Translations under genes and position numbers: made by a program
The notes under the pieces: model-generated
Databases searched by the model: none
What the model saw: only the letters and a program-made list of their open reading frames with translations
What the model was told of the DNA's origin: nothing
Source: Nostoc sp. WHI
Lineage (GTDB): Bacteria > Cyanobacteriota > Cyanobacteriia > Cyanobacteriales > Nostocaceae
Reading direction: 5' to 3'
DNA length: 34,182 nucleotides
Assembly (NCBI RefSeq): GCF_015714725.1
Contig: NZ_WBKM01000137.1
Coordinates: 1 to 34,182, forward strand
Part shown: piece after piece, positions 17,116 to 26,898 of the stretch
How the letters are laid out: every line of letters starts with the position of its first letter
Position numbering within the stretch: position 1 is the first letter of the stretch

Positions 17116-19011
17116 ATGATGTATAAAAATTCAAATACTAGCGATCGCTCAATGCCTAAGCCAAATATCAATGCCCAAAAGACTCAAATCGTTGAGGTGC
17201 TAAAGCAGGATTATTTTCCGATGATCCCTCAACTTCAGCAAAAATGGACAGTAGATCAACATGAAAAAAATCGTTTGAGCCGTTCTTTGGCGGCATTTGC
17301 GATCGCCAACCTTGCTGATGTTACTCCGGCTCAAGCGGCTAACTCAATTATCAATGGAAAAAATGATGATGGGATTGACGCAGTTTATTTTGATCGGATT
17401 AAAAACTTGCTTTGGTTAGTGCAGGCTAAAGGGGGGAAAGCGCCAGACATGGGTGATAATAAAAAATTTTGTGATGGAATTCGGGATCTAGTACATAAAC
17501 GGTTTCAAAAATTTAATGAGGGATTTTTCCGGCTACAGCAAGATGTTGAGGATGCTTTAGACACAAATACGCTAAAAATAGTTGGCTGTAATGTATATCT
17601 AGATGGAAGCCTTGGCTCTCATGTAGTTAATGATCTAAATCAGTTGAAGGAAGAACTGAATCAGTTTGATCACCGCTTTGAGTGGAGGGATCTAAATATT
17701 AGCCAGACTTATGCTTGGCTTACAGCAAAACAAGCGATGCCTACGGCGGGCTACGCCTACGCACCTGTTGATGTGTCCTTGACGCTGGAAAACTGGCATT
17801 GTCTAGATCAGCCTCGAAAAGCTTTTTATGGATTGGTGAAAGCTTCTGAACTTGCATCGCTATATCAGCAGCATGATAAGTTACTGTTTGAGAAAAATAT
17901 CCGCTATTACCTTGGCACTGAGGATGTTAATTCAGCGATCGCTAATACTGTAGTCAATCAACCTGCTAAATTGTTTTATCTTAATAACGGATTAACGATT
18001 ACTTGTTCAAACATTAGCTTACCACCTGGACACAATCAGCAATCCACTCGATTTGATTTACAGGGGTTTTCGATAGTCAATGGAGCGCAGACAGTTGGGG
18101 CGATCGCATCTGTCTTTAATACTAATGGCTCTATATCTCCTGATGCCAAGCTACTGGTTACAATCATTGAAGTAGGAACAGCAGCAGATAGTATTGGGGT
18201 AGAGATTACGAAAGCCAGGAATACGCAAAATACTGTGCGAGATGTTTATTTTGCGGCGTTAGATCCGAACCAAGAGCGTTTGCGTCAAGAGTTGATGATA
18301 TCGAAAACCGTTTATCAATATCGGCCATCGGCGGATATTCAGGATGCGATCACGATTGAACAGGCAGCGATCGCACTTGCTTGTTTTAGCAGTAATACAG
18401 AAATAGTTGTTGCAGCAAAGAAAGAGATTAGTCAGCTTTATAAGCGCGAGTACCATTATTCGACACTCTTTAGTGAGCAGCTTTCAGGAGTTACGCTTTG
18501 TCGTTATGTCCGAATATTTCAATATCTTGATCAGATTTTTGCAGCTTCTGAAAAAGCCGAGACGGAAAATCGTCGAAAGATGTTCTATAAGCATGGTAGA
18601 TTTTTTATTCTGGACATTCTATCAAGACGCTATAAACCTTTGCTCGATAAACCAGAAGTTGCTATATCTCAAGATGATCAGACTGAGCTTTCACGAATTA
18701 CACTAGAGCTTGCTGAGTTAATTTATACTATTGCTGAATCTCTATTTGGCAATAACCAGAAGGGATATCTTGCTATTTTTAAAAGTTTAACAGATGTTGT
18801 GCCTTTAACGAGTGCAGTAATGCAAGAATTGGCTCGCAGAGATACTCAAGAGCGATTACGCAAAGAGTGTATGGAATTGAATATTAATTATTACTATAGC
18901 AGTCCTAAATCATTTGTGAAAATTCTATATCTCTTTCTTCTTTCTTCCCTTTGTGTCCTTGGCGTTCTTGGCGGTTCGTTTCCTTATTTATATTTTTCAC
19001 GACTCATTTAG
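17116..19011 (+). CDS. AIPR-family abortive phage resistance protein with nuclease motif
   Basis: This 631-residue protein matches the AIPR family (abortive infection phage resistance). The N-terminal part carries a Mrr-like PD-(D/E)XK motif: NDDGIDA (Asp88) and, after a strand, LVQAK (Gln103, Lys105). The family core is FYLNNGLTITC and GFSIVNGAQTVGAI, followed by ITKARNTQNTVRD. Such proteins lie beside restriction-modification genes, as here: a type III Mod-Res pair follows. A defence nuclease role is inferred. Two oddities: residues 207-216 (AMPTAGYAYA) come from an in-frame dispersed repeat, and the last 45 or so residues (SLCVLGVLGGSFPYLYFSRLI) come from another repeat sequence, so the natural C-terminus is replaced. 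The start could also be the ATG at 17152; no strong ribosome binding site decides. Confidence 0.85.
   Translation: MMYKNSNTSDRSMPKPNINAQKTQIVEVLKQDYFPMIPQLQQKWTVDQHEKNRLSRSLAAFAIANLADVTPAQAANSIINGKNDDGIDAVYFDRIKNLLWLVQAKGGKAPDMGDNKKFCDGIRDLVHKRFQKFNEGFFRLQQDVEDALDTNTLKIVGCNVYLDGSLGSHVVNDLNQLKEELNQFDHRFEWRDLNISQTYAWLTAKQAMPTAGYAYAPVDVSLTLENWHCLDQPRKAFYGLVKASELASLYQQHDKLLFEKNIRYYLGTEDVNSAIANTVVNQPAKLFYLNNGLTITCSNISLPPGHNQQSTRFDLQGFSIVNGAQTVGAIASVFNTNGSISPDAKLLVTIIEVGTAADSIGVEITKARNTQNTVRDVYFAALDPNQERLRQELMISKTVYQYRPSADIQDAITIEQAAIALACFSSNTEIVVAAKKEISQLYKREYHYSTLFSEQLSGVTLCRYVRIFQYLDQIFAASEKAETENRRKMFYKHGRFFILDILSRRYKPLLDKPEVAISQDDQTELSRITLELAELIYTIAESLFGNNQKGYLAIFKSLTDVVPLTSAVMQELARRDTQERLRKECMELNINYYYSSPKSFVKILYLFLLSSLCVLGVLGGSFPYLYFSRLI
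17734..17762 (+). repeat. GYAYA-encoding dispersed repeat, copy inside AIPR gene
   Basis: GCGATGCCTACGGCGGGCTA, then CGCCTACGC, an uninterrupted copy. It adds about ten residues without breaking the frame. Two relatives lie within 900 bases upstream. Confidence 0.8.
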
Positions 19012-19607
19012 GATTGCTATATGCACAATTAGCTGTTCAAGATAACCAGAATAAAATTACACTTGAACAGGCGGTGATCGTTCTTGCTTGTTTTGTTGGT
19101 AATACAGAAATATTGGTTACAGTGAATAGAGAGAGTGGTAATTTTTACAAGCTTTCTGATAAAATGTTGTTTAATAATATGAGTTATTATGATATTTTGT
19201 TTAATAACTCGGTTTCAGGAATTAAACTTTGTCGCTATGTAAATATATTCCAATATCTTGACCAGATTTTTACGACTTCTGAACAAGATGTACAAGAAAT
19301 TCGTAGAAAGTATTTCTATCAACATGGTAAATTTTTTATTCTATACATTCTGTCAAAACGCCATAAAGTTTTGTTTGATAAACCAGAAATTGCTATGTCT
19401 CAAGAGGATAAGGCAGAACTTTCACAAATTGGGTTAGAGCTTGCTGAATTTATTTATAATGTTGCAGAATCTCTATTTAGAAATGTCTATAAAGAATATA
19501 GGGATATTTTTAATAATTTAAACGATATTGAAAATTTAGATAGGGTAATACAAGAGCTAGAACGTGGAGACGCTCCGGCTGCAAATCCAAATATACCTAC
19601 AGCTTAA
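18951..19607 (+). pseudogene. Diverged second copy of the AIPR C-terminal region
   Basis: From about 19030 the frame repeats the C-terminal third of the preceding AIPR protein. Paired blocks include ITIEQAAIALACF with ITLEQAVIVLACF, TLCRYVRIFQYLDQIFAAS with KLCRYVNIFQYLDQIFTTS, and HGRFFILDILSRR with HGKFFILYILSKR. The first 25 residues of the open frame (MCPWRSWRF...) lie on repeat DNA and overlap the AIPR end, so they are not a natural N-terminus. The nuclease part is missing. I read it as the remains of a tandem AIPR gene whose front part was lost, or of a partial duplication. It may still be expressed from a later ATG (19177 region); I rate that as less likely. Confidence 0.7.
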
Positions 19608-19628
19608 CTTTTGAGATAGAAATTAATT

Positions 19629-21269
19629 ATGACTAAAAAGCAGAGACTCGAACTTACATGGATTGGTAAGGAAATTCGCCCGAAATTAGAGCCGCGAATT
19701 TTGTTGGAGGATGCTGAGAAGTCTTATCATGCTGCACATCGGGTAAGTGAAAACGATATTTTTGATAATCGCTTAATTTTTGGGGATAACTTGTTAGCTC
19801 TAAAGGCTTTAGAACAAGAATTTACAGGAAAAGTTAAATGTATCTTCATTGATCCTCCCTACAATACTGGATCAGCTTTTGAACATTATGATGATGGGGT
19901 TGAACATTCTATCTGGCTTGGCTTAATGAGGGATCGTCTAGAAAATTTACGTAATTTATTATCTGAAGATGGTTCGTTGTGGATCACAATTGATGATAAC
20001 GAAGCACATTATTTAAAAGTAGTATGTGATGAAATTTTCGGACGTGCAAATTTCGTTGCAAATGTAATCTGGCAAAAGAAATATGCGGTTGCCAATGATC
20101 ATAAAACTATTGCACCAATGCACGATCATATACTTGTTTATAGAAAGAGCGAAGCTTGGCAACGAAACCTTTTAACAAGAACAGAAGAAAAAGATCGCCA
20201 GTATCGATATACAGATGAGAAAGGAATTTTTCGTATCGATAACTACACGTGTAATAAAAGTGCTGAGGAAAGACCTAATCTTTACTACTCTATAATTCAA
20301 CCTAATACCAAAGAAGAAATTTTTCCAAGTCGTACTAGAGTTTGGGCTTATTCTCAGGAAACCCACAAAAAACATCTTGAAGATGATCTAGTTTACTGGG
20401 GTAAGGATGGTTTATCCAAGACCCCATCTTACAAACGATATAAGCATTTGTTAAAAAATCAGGGAACTGTACCGCAAACACTTTGGTTACACGAATACGC
20501 AAGTCATACTGATGCTGCTCGAAAAGAAATTCGCGCTGTACTAGGTAGTTCTTCCATTGCAGATGATTTTATTACACCCAAGCCAGAAGGATTAATCCAA
20601 CGAGTTCTAGAAATTACAACAAATTCTAATGATATAGTTCTCGATTCCTTCGCAGGTTCTGGCACAACAGGAGCAGTTGCCCACAAAATGGGAAGACGCT
20701 GGATCATGATCGAACTAGGCGAACATTGCCATACACATATTATTCCCAGACTCAAAAAAGTGATTGATGGCGAAGACAAAGGTGGTATCACCCAAGCAGT
20801 TAACTGGAAAGGTGGCGGCGGGTTTCGTTACTATCATCTTGCGCCATCACTACTAGAAAAAGATAAATGGGATAACTGGATTATCAATAAAACCTACAAC
20901 TTCGCGATGTTAGCCGAAGCACTATGTAAAATTGAAGGTTTCACTTATGCACCATCAGATACCTTCTACTGGCAACATGGCTACTCCACCGAACGAGATT
21001 TTATTTATGTCACTACACAAAATCTCAGTCACGAAGAATTATCCAAACTTGCCGATGAAGTAGGACAAGAACACACCCTACTTGTTTTATGTAGCGCCTT
21101 TCGTGGCAAAGCCGATATATTCCCAAATCTCACCATCAAGAAAATTCCTAAACAAATACTTGCACGATGCGAATGGGGACACGACGATTACAGCCTCAAA
21201 ATTGAAAACCTTCCCAAAGCACCCCAAAAAATCGGACAACTATCACTATTTGATATGGAAAACCTATAA
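19629..21269 (+). CDS. mod: Type III restriction-modification methyltransferase, Mod subunit
   Basis: The 546-residue protein is a DNA adenine (N6) methyltransferase of the beta group: the catalytic DPPY (75-78) comes before the SAM-binding DSFAGSGTTG (339-348). The stretch between, about 150-330, holds the likely target recognition domain. WITIDDNEAHYLKVVCDEIFG after DPPY is typical for type III Mod. It methylates one strand of an asymmetric site and, with Res, forms the restriction complex. The stop codon TAA shares its last base with the ATG of the next gene, so the two are translationally coupled. The methylated sequence cannot be read from the protein. Confidence 0.93.
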   Translation: MTKKQRLELTWIGKEIRPKLEPRILLEDAEKSYHAAHRVSENDIFDNRLIFGDNLLALKALEQEFTGKVKCIFIDPPYNTGSAFEHYDDGVEHSIWLGLMRDRLENLRNLLSEDGSLWITIDDNEAHYLKVVCDEIFGRANFVANVIWQKKYAVANDHKTIAPMHDHILVYRKSEAWQRNLLTRTEEKDRQYRYTDEKGIFRIDNYTCNKSAEERPNLYYSIIQPNTKEEIFPSRTRVWAYSQETHKKHLEDDLVYWGKDGLSKTPSYKRYKHLLKNQGTVPQTLWLHEYASHTDAARKEIRAVLGSSSIADDFITPKPEGLIQRVLEITTNSNDIVLDSFAGSGTTGAVAHKMGRRWIMIELGEHCHTHIIPRLKKVIDGEDKGGITQAVNWKGGGGFRYYHLAPSLLEKDKWDNWIINKTYNFAMLAEALCKIEGFTYAPSDTFYWQHGYSTERDFIYVTTQNLSHEELSKLADEVGQEHTLLVLCSAFRGKADIFPNLTIKKIPKQILARCEWGHDDYSLKIENLPKAPQKIGQLSLFDMENL

Positions 21270-23971
21270 TGAATCAATTTGTTAATAATATTGCTAATCG
21301 TCTGAGTCTACGCCCACCTCAACGACAATCATTAGAAATTCTAGATCATATTTGTGAACTATTGCCTATTAATATTCAATCAAATATAGAAACAAGTTTA
21401 GCCGCAATCAGCAAAGAATTCCCAACTGTTACCGACTTTGAGCGCGAATTTCCTTCACTATGTTTCGCACTAGCAACAGGTGTTGGTAAAACGAGACTAA
21501 TGGGAGCTTTTATTAGTTATTTACATCTAGCACATGGGATAAAGAATTTCTTCGTCCTAGCACCTAACCTAACCATTTATAACAAACTGATTACAGACTT
21601 CACTCCCAACACACCGAAGTATGTATTTACAGGCATCTCTGAATTTGCGATTAATTCACCAGACATTATTACAGGTGATAACTATGAAATGCGGGCGCGA
21701 ACGATTTTAGACGAACAGATTCCATGCAAAATCAATATTTTTAATATCTCAAAAATCAACTCTGAAGTACGCGGTGGCAGAAGCCCAAAAATCAAACGAC
21801 TATCAGAATATATTGGCGAAAGCTATTTTGATTACCTATCCGAGTTAAAAGACTTAGTAATTTTAATGGATGAATCTCACCGCTATCGAGCCACAGCAGG
21901 AGTTCGCACCATCAACGAATTAAAACCACTAATAGGATTAGAATTAACAGCCACACCTTCCATAGAGACTAGTAAGCAGCCTGTAAATTTTAAAAACGTT
22001 ATCTATAACTATCGCCTTGGACGCGCTATCGCCGATGGATTTGTTAAAGATCCTGCCGTCGTCACCCGCAAAGACTTTAATCCTGCGTCCTTGTCAGCAG
22101 AAGCGATTGAGCGAATGAAGCTAGAAGACGGAATCTATCTGCACGAAAATATTAAAGCTGAATTAGAAACATATAGCCTCCAAACTGAAAAGCCAATTAT
22201 CAAGCCATTTATGCTTGTCATTGCCCGTGATATCACCCATGCCACACAACTCGTAGAACTGATTAAATCTGATGAATTTTCAGAAGGTTATTATAAAGAT
22301 AAAGTCATTCAAGTTGATTCTAGTAAAACAGGCGCTCAAGAAGATGAAATGGTAGAGCGACTGCTGAAAGTAGAACATAGGGATGAACCAACTGAGATAG
22401 TTATTCATGTGAATATGCTCAAAGAAGGCTGGGATGTTACCAACCTCTATACAATTGTTCCTTTAAGAGCCGCAAATTCTAAAATCTTGATCGAACAATC
22501 AATTGGGCGCGGCTTACGTTTACCTTATGGTAAGCGCACAGGTGTAGCCATCGTTGATCGCCTGAATATTGTTGCCCATGATAAATTTCAAGAAATTGTA
22601 GATGAAGCAAAACGCCCAGAATCACAAATTCGATTGCAACAAATTATCCTCACACCTGAAGATTTACAACAAAGAACAAAAACGGTAGTTTCACAGTCGA
22701 AACTAGCTCAAAATTTAGGAATTCCGACTCAACAAACTATAAACTTGCCTGAAACAGAAATCAAAGATAGTCAACCACCCATATTTGAATCGCCAATAGA
22801 ACAAAAAATCGCACAGCTTACTTACCAAGAAATTCAGAAGCTTGAGAATCACCCTGAAGAAGTACCAACCACAGCATACCTCTCATCACCCAAAGTTCAG
22901 GCAATGGTGCGCGAAGCAGTGGCTAGAGAATATCAGCCTGAACAATTGGAAATAGAAGGCGTAATTGCACCACCAAATATTGAAGCGATTGTTGCTAAGA
23001 CAACTCATTTAGTAATCCAGCAAAGCATTGACATTCCCCAAATTCTTGTCATTCCCAAAGGAGAAGTACGATCAGGTTTCAGGTCTTTTGCCCTAGATAT
23101 AACAAGCTTAAATTATCCCGTTCCATCCAAAGAAGAATTACATATTCAATCTCTAGCGACTAATGAATCTGCATCTATAGAAATAAAAAAAACAAACTTT
23201 CAAGAGTCTCGGTTAGAAAACTATATTCTCAAAAGTTTAGTGAATTTTGATGATATTTGCTATGACGAACACGCCGATTTACTCTATGATCTAGCTGGTC
23301 AAGTAGTAAGTTATTATCTCACACAATTCTCTGAGGATGATGCACGCAGTATTTTACGTTATTACCAACGTGACATCGCCAATTCTGTCCATAGCCAAAT
23401 GCAAAAACATTTCTGGGAAGAGACATCGGGTTACGAAGTCAAAATCAGTAAAGGTTTTACAACCCTAAAAGATAGCGCCTATACCACAAATGCGAATGAC
23501 TCACTCGATTATCGGTATTCGCCACCAGATAAAAGTAATATGTCCAAATACCTGTTTACAGGCTTCTCTAAATGCCTCTATCCAGAACAGAAGTTTCAAT
23601 CCGAAGGAGAGAGGGTTTTATCTATAATTTTAGAACGAGATGCAATTAAATGGCTTAAACCTGCAAGAGGACAATTTCAAATTTATTATAAATGGGATGG
23701 AGATTACCTAGAATATCAACCCGATTTTGTTGCAGAGACAGAAGAGGTAATCTATATGCTTGAACCTAAAAATCGAAATGAAATAGACGATCCTCAAGTC
23801 CTTGCCAAAAAGGATGTAGCAGTTGAATGGTGTCAAAATGCTTCTGACTATATGCTAAATCACGGTGGGAAACCTTGGGTTTATGTCTTGATTCCCCATG
23901 ATGCGATCGCCCAAAATATGACACTCAAAGGACTAGCTGATCGCTTTCACATTCTCAATAACTTAAGGTAG
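21269..23971 (+). CDS. res: Type III restriction enzyme, Res helicase-nuclease subunit
   Basis: The 900-residue protein has the full Res layout. The SF2 helicase motor starts with Walker A ATGVGKTR (69-76), DESH box at 201-204, LTATP at 226-230 and the arginine-finger region SIGRGLRLPYG. A C-terminal PD-(D/E)XK nuclease is visible as PDF (818-820, Asp819) and EPK (832-834, Glu832 and Lys834). All motifs needed for ATP-driven sliding and cleavage are intact, so the system may be active. The ATG overlaps the Mod stop by one base. Aspartoacylase follows after 21 bases and may be on the same transcript. Confidence 0.93.
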   Translation: MNQFVNNIANRLSLRPPQRQSLEILDHICELLPINIQSNIETSLAAISKEFPTVTDFEREFPSLCFALATGVGKTRLMGAFISYLHLAHGIKNFFVLAPNLTIYNKLITDFTPNTPKYVFTGISEFAINSPDIITGDNYEMRARTILDEQIPCKINIFNISKINSEVRGGRSPKIKRLSEYIGESYFDYLSELKDLVILMDESHRYRATAGVRTINELKPLIGLELTATPSIETSKQPVNFKNVIYNYRLGRAIADGFVKDPAVVTRKDFNPASLSAEAIERMKLEDGIYLHENIKAELETYSLQTEKPIIKPFMLVIARDITHATQLVELIKSDEFSEGYYKDKVIQVDSSKTGAQEDEMVERLLKVEHRDEPTEIVIHVNMLKEGWDVTNLYTIVPLRAANSKILIEQSIGRGLRLPYGKRTGVAIVDRLNIVAHDKFQEIVDEAKRPESQIRLQQIILTPEDLQQRTKTVVSQSKLAQNLGIPTQQTINLPETEIKDSQPPIFESPIEQKIAQLTYQEIQKLENHPEEVPTTAYLSSPKVQAMVREAVAREYQPEQLEIEGVIAPPNIEAIVAKTTHLVIQQSIDIPQILVIPKGEVRSGFRSFALDITSLNYPVPSKEELHIQSLATNESASIEIKKTNFQESRLENYILKSLVNFDDICYDEHADLLYDLAGQVVSYYLTQFSEDDARSILRYYQRDIANSVHSQMQKHFWEETSGYEVKISKGFTTLKDSAYTTNANDSLDYRYSPPDKSNMSKYLFTGFSKCLYPEQKFQSEGERVLSIILERDAIKWLKPARGQFQIYYKWDGDYLEYQPDFVAETEEVIYMLEPKNRNEIDDPQVLAKKDVAVEWCQNASDYMLNHGGKPWVYVLIPHDAIAQNMTLKGLADRFHILNNLR

Positions 23972-23992
23972 TTTTTTAAATATGAGGTTGTT

Positions 23993-24883
23993 ATGAGTCA
24001 GATTGAACGAGTTGCGATCGTTGGAGGAAACCACGGTAATGAGTTAACAGGAGTACATCTAGTTAAAAAGTTTCAGCAATATCCTAATTTAATCAACAGA
24101 GCAAGTTTTGAAACTTTGGCATTACTCGGCAATCTCAAAGCTATTGAAGAAGGAAAACGATACATTGACAAGGATTTAAATCGTTGCTTCACCAATCAAG
24201 GCTTACAAAATCCCCAACTTTCAAGTTATGAAGATATGCGGGCAAAAGCAATTCAACAGATACTACAACCACAAAACCAGCGCTTCGTGGACGTAATTGT
24301 TGATTTACACAGCACAACTGCCAATATGGGGTTAAGTCTGATTTTTTCTGATATGCATCCTTTCTTACTTCGGTTAGGTGCTTATCTAAGTTCAATAAAT
24401 CCTTTGGTGAAAGTCTGTGTTAATCAGCAATCTAGAGAAAATGGTTTTCTCCGTTCTCTGTGTGAATTGGGTTTTGTTATAGAAATTGGTGCTGTGTCCC
24501 AGAATGTCTTAAACGCTGAACTTTTTCAGAAAACGGAACAGCTTATTTATGCAACTTTAGACTATTTTCAACAGTATAACCAAGGTAACATTCCCCAGAT
24601 AAATAGCAAACTTACACTTTATAAATACCTTGGAACTATTGATTATCCTAGAAGCGATAGCGGTGAGATTCAAGCCATGATTCACCCTCACCTTCAGTTT
24701 CGAGATTATGAACCTCTTAACCCAGGCGATCCAATATTTGTAACTTTTGCAGGAAAAGATATTTTATATGAGGGAGCATCTACTGTTTATCCTATTTTTA
24801 TTAATGAAGCAGCTTACTACGAGAAAGGAATTGCGATGTATCTAACTCAAAAGCAACAAGAGGTACTTTTTGAACCTCAGTAA
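23993..24883 (+). CDS. Aspartoacylase-like zinc carboxypeptidase-fold hydrolase
   Basis: This 296-residue protein has the AspA/AstE family pattern. [10 protein letters not shown] gives zinc ligands His14 and Glu17, DKDLNR follows at about 60, and [10 protein letters not shown] holds the third zinc ligand. The length fits aspartoacylase, which hydrolyses N-acetyl-aspartate; cyanobacterial members are common, but their true substrate is not settled. It starts 21 bases after Res and could be co-transcribed with the RM genes, though a link in function is unclear. Confidence 0.88.
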   Translation: MSQIERVAIVGGNHGNELTGVHLVKKFQQYPNLINRASFETLALLGNLKAIEEGKRYIDKDLNRCFTNQGLQNPQLSSYEDMRAKAIQQILQPQNQRFVDVIVDLHSTTANMGLSLIFSDMHPFLLRLGAYLSSINPLVKVCVNQQSRENGFLRSLCELGFVIEIGAVSQNVLNAELFQKTEQLIYATLDYFQQYNQGNIPQINSKLTLYKYLGTIDYPRSDSGEIQAMIHPHLQFRDYEPLNPGDPIFVTFAGKDILYEGASTVYPIFINEAAYYEKGIAMYLTQKQQEVLFEPQ

Positions 24884-25156
24884 GTAATCAGCGATCGCCT
24901 CCTAATTGAAGTTGTTTAAAATTATCTACAAAAGTCAATAAAACTTGATTAAGCAAGTGCGAGTTTGGCATTTTAAATTATCTTTGCTGTTAATACCTTT
25001 GATAGGTATTGCATGTTTTTATAATAAAATGCAACTATCAATGGTTATAAGAATACTTTACGTTCCTCATTCAATAAAACAATATCAAAACTGGATGCAA
25101 CTTTTTAACTAATGTTATTATGCAATAACCTGATTAGGTAGTCATTAAGATAAATT

Positions 25157-26140
25157 ATGAAATTAGCCACACAACCCACGGTAAAAACTCTAGGGGACTA
25201 CGCCTACCAAGCGATTCAAAAACACTTTAAGAAAACCTTGAAGTGGGAAAAATCAGTAAAGAAAGATGAAGATCCAGAAGCGCTGCACCAAATGCGGGTG
25301 GGAATGCGTCGCCTACGCACGGCTGTAACTCGGTTTGGGCTAGCGGTGGATGTGTCCAAACCAGTCAGCGATAAAAATATCGGTAAAATAGCCCGTCGTC
25401 TTGGTAGTCTGCGAGATTTAGACGTACTTAAAGAAAGTTTGGAAAACAATTACAAACCAAATTTACCCCGCAAAGAACAGGAATCTCTGCAAACAGCTTT
25501 CACAGCTTTGGCTAAACAACGTGAAGATGTACTATCGAGTGTACAGAAAACGTTAAAGAATGAATCTTATAAGTCTCTAAAAGACTCATTGGATAAGTGG
25601 TTAGAGAAACCCAATTATCAACCTTTCGCATCTTTTACCATTCAACAAGTGCTACCAGACTTACTGTTACCAGAAGTGAGTAACTTCTTACTGCATCCGG
25701 GTTGGCTAGTTGGCACTCAATTTGTGGACTCAGAAGTTAAAATCCAGAAAAACTGGGAACCAGAAAAGATAGAACAACAATTGATCACAGAAGGCAAAAT
25801 TCTTCATAGTTTACGAAAAGAAGCTAAACGTGTACGCTACCAGATGGAGTTATTTACTGACTTGTATGGCGAGTCTTACGCAGCTTATATTACAGAAGTG
25901 AAAACTATCCAAGAAATTTTGGGTACGATGCAAGATAGTGTGGTTTTAGCTGAGTGCCTTGCAGATATCTTTAAGTCAGAAATTCAGACTCAGTTGCCCA
26001 CTCTTGCTAATTTGCTAACCGAAAATCGTTATCAGTCGTGGCGGCAGTGGCAACCCTTGCAAGAACGGTATCTGAAAACTGAAACCAAGCATAGCTTTCA
26101 TTTAACAATACTGCATCCGCTTTCAGGAGTAATAAATTAA
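25157..26140 (+). CDS. CHAD domain protein
   Basis: The 327-residue protein is a CHAD domain along most of its length: HQMRVGMRRLRTAVTRFG near residue 45-60, then IGKIARRLGSLRDLDVL, and a second half with LHSLRKEAKRVRYQMELF and IQEILGTMQDSVVLAECL. The conserved His and the many Arg and Lys residues bind polyphosphate in studied members, so it probably associates with polyphosphate granules. No CYTH (triphosphatase) domain or gene is adjacent. Single-gene unit. Confidence 0.9.
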   Translation: MKLATQPTVKTLGDYAYQAIQKHFKKTLKWEKSVKKDEDPEALHQMRVGMRRLRTAVTRFGLAVDVSKPVSDKNIGKIARRLGSLRDLDVLKESLENNYKPNLPRKEQESLQTAFTALAKQREDVLSSVQKTLKNESYKSLKDSLDKWLEKPNYQPFASFTIQQVLPDLLLPEVSNFLLHPGWLVGTQFVDSEVKIQKNWEPEKIEQQLITEGKILHSLRKEAKRVRYQMELFTDLYGESYAAYITEVKTIQEILGTMQDSVVLAECLADIFKSEIQTQLPTLANLLTENRYQSWRQWQPLQERYLKTETKHSFHLTILHPLSGVIN

Positions 26141-26169
26141 AAGTTACTCTTGGTTCTGCAAGGATTGGA

Positions 26170-26364
26170 CTAAGGAGCAGACAATTGAATAGGAGCTTCT
26201 AGCGACAAAACATAAACACTACGCTCAAGAATCTGTATAACACGGATATTTTCGGCAGAACGCAAGCCGGGAATTAATTCAACAGCGTCTACTAGGATTG
26301 CTCCACGCTCAAATTGCGATCGCCTTTGCTGAAAAAAGCCCAAAGTGTTTCCAATACCCTTGGT
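26170..26364 (-). pseudogene. C-terminal gene remnant, family not recognised
   Basis: On the minus strand a frame without a start codon encodes about 64 residues, including GIGNTLGFFQQRRSQFERGA, then ILVDAVELIPGLRSAE and NIRVIQILERSVYVLSLEAP. A stop codon lies directly before it (at about 26365) and no ATG, GTG or TTG opens it. The composition looks coding, unlike the spacer around it. I read it as the tail of a lost gene. Confidence 0.45.
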
Positions 26365-26671
26365 TTAAGATCCTCCCGCTTCCGGCGATCGCTTAAAAAA
26401 GGGCGTAAAAGAGATATTAGCCCCACTTTTTAAGGGGGGTTGGGGGGATCTCCGAACACTAAATATCTATAGATAACCTTTAATTGCTTGGCATTGAGCT
26501 TCATTAGCGTTTGCTCTATCCAAACTATTAGTGCTATTGTTCCAGTCTATCAATGTGAAGAATATGCAAAGATATTTGTTGAAATATAGACATCTAAGTA
26601 AATATCCTGTATTTGATTATTATCCAGTTATTTAAATGTTCCCTATTTTCAAGCTAGACACCCAAGAGTAA

Positions 26672-26764
26672 TAGGACTTACGCAAAACTACACGGGATAG
26701 GGGCAATTAATGAATTGCCCCTACCTAAAAATCAGGGTTTCAGCTATTGTTTGCGTAAGTCCTA
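26672..26764. mobile_element. MITE, 93 bp, perfect 15-bp terminal repeats
   Basis: The ends TAGGACTTACGCAAA and its exact complement pair fully. AGTAA stands outside on both sides (26667-26671 and 26765-26769), as a 5-bp target duplication. An inner palindrome, GGGGCAATTAATGAATTGCC followed by CC, sits at 26700-26721. Elements with ACTTACGCA ends are common in cyanobacteria. Confidence 0.8.
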
Positions 26765-26898
26765 AGTAATAATCCCCAACAAAGACATAAGAAAATTGTT
26801 GAGCCTTAAGGCTTACATGGAAGTGTGCTAAAAGCATCAACTTTCGGTTAATTCTTTATGTCCCAAAACAGCACTAACACTTGAAAACGGAGACAGTT

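Larger units (their letters stand above)
26141..26898. other. Intergenic region, about 750 bases
   Basis: The region holds the gene remnant (26170-26364), a copy of a common repeat with CTTTTTAAGGGGGGTTGGGG at about 26428-26449, and a MITE at 26672-26764. The promoter of the RTX gene should lie between 26770 and 26890, but I cannot name its boxes. Confidence 0.5.
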
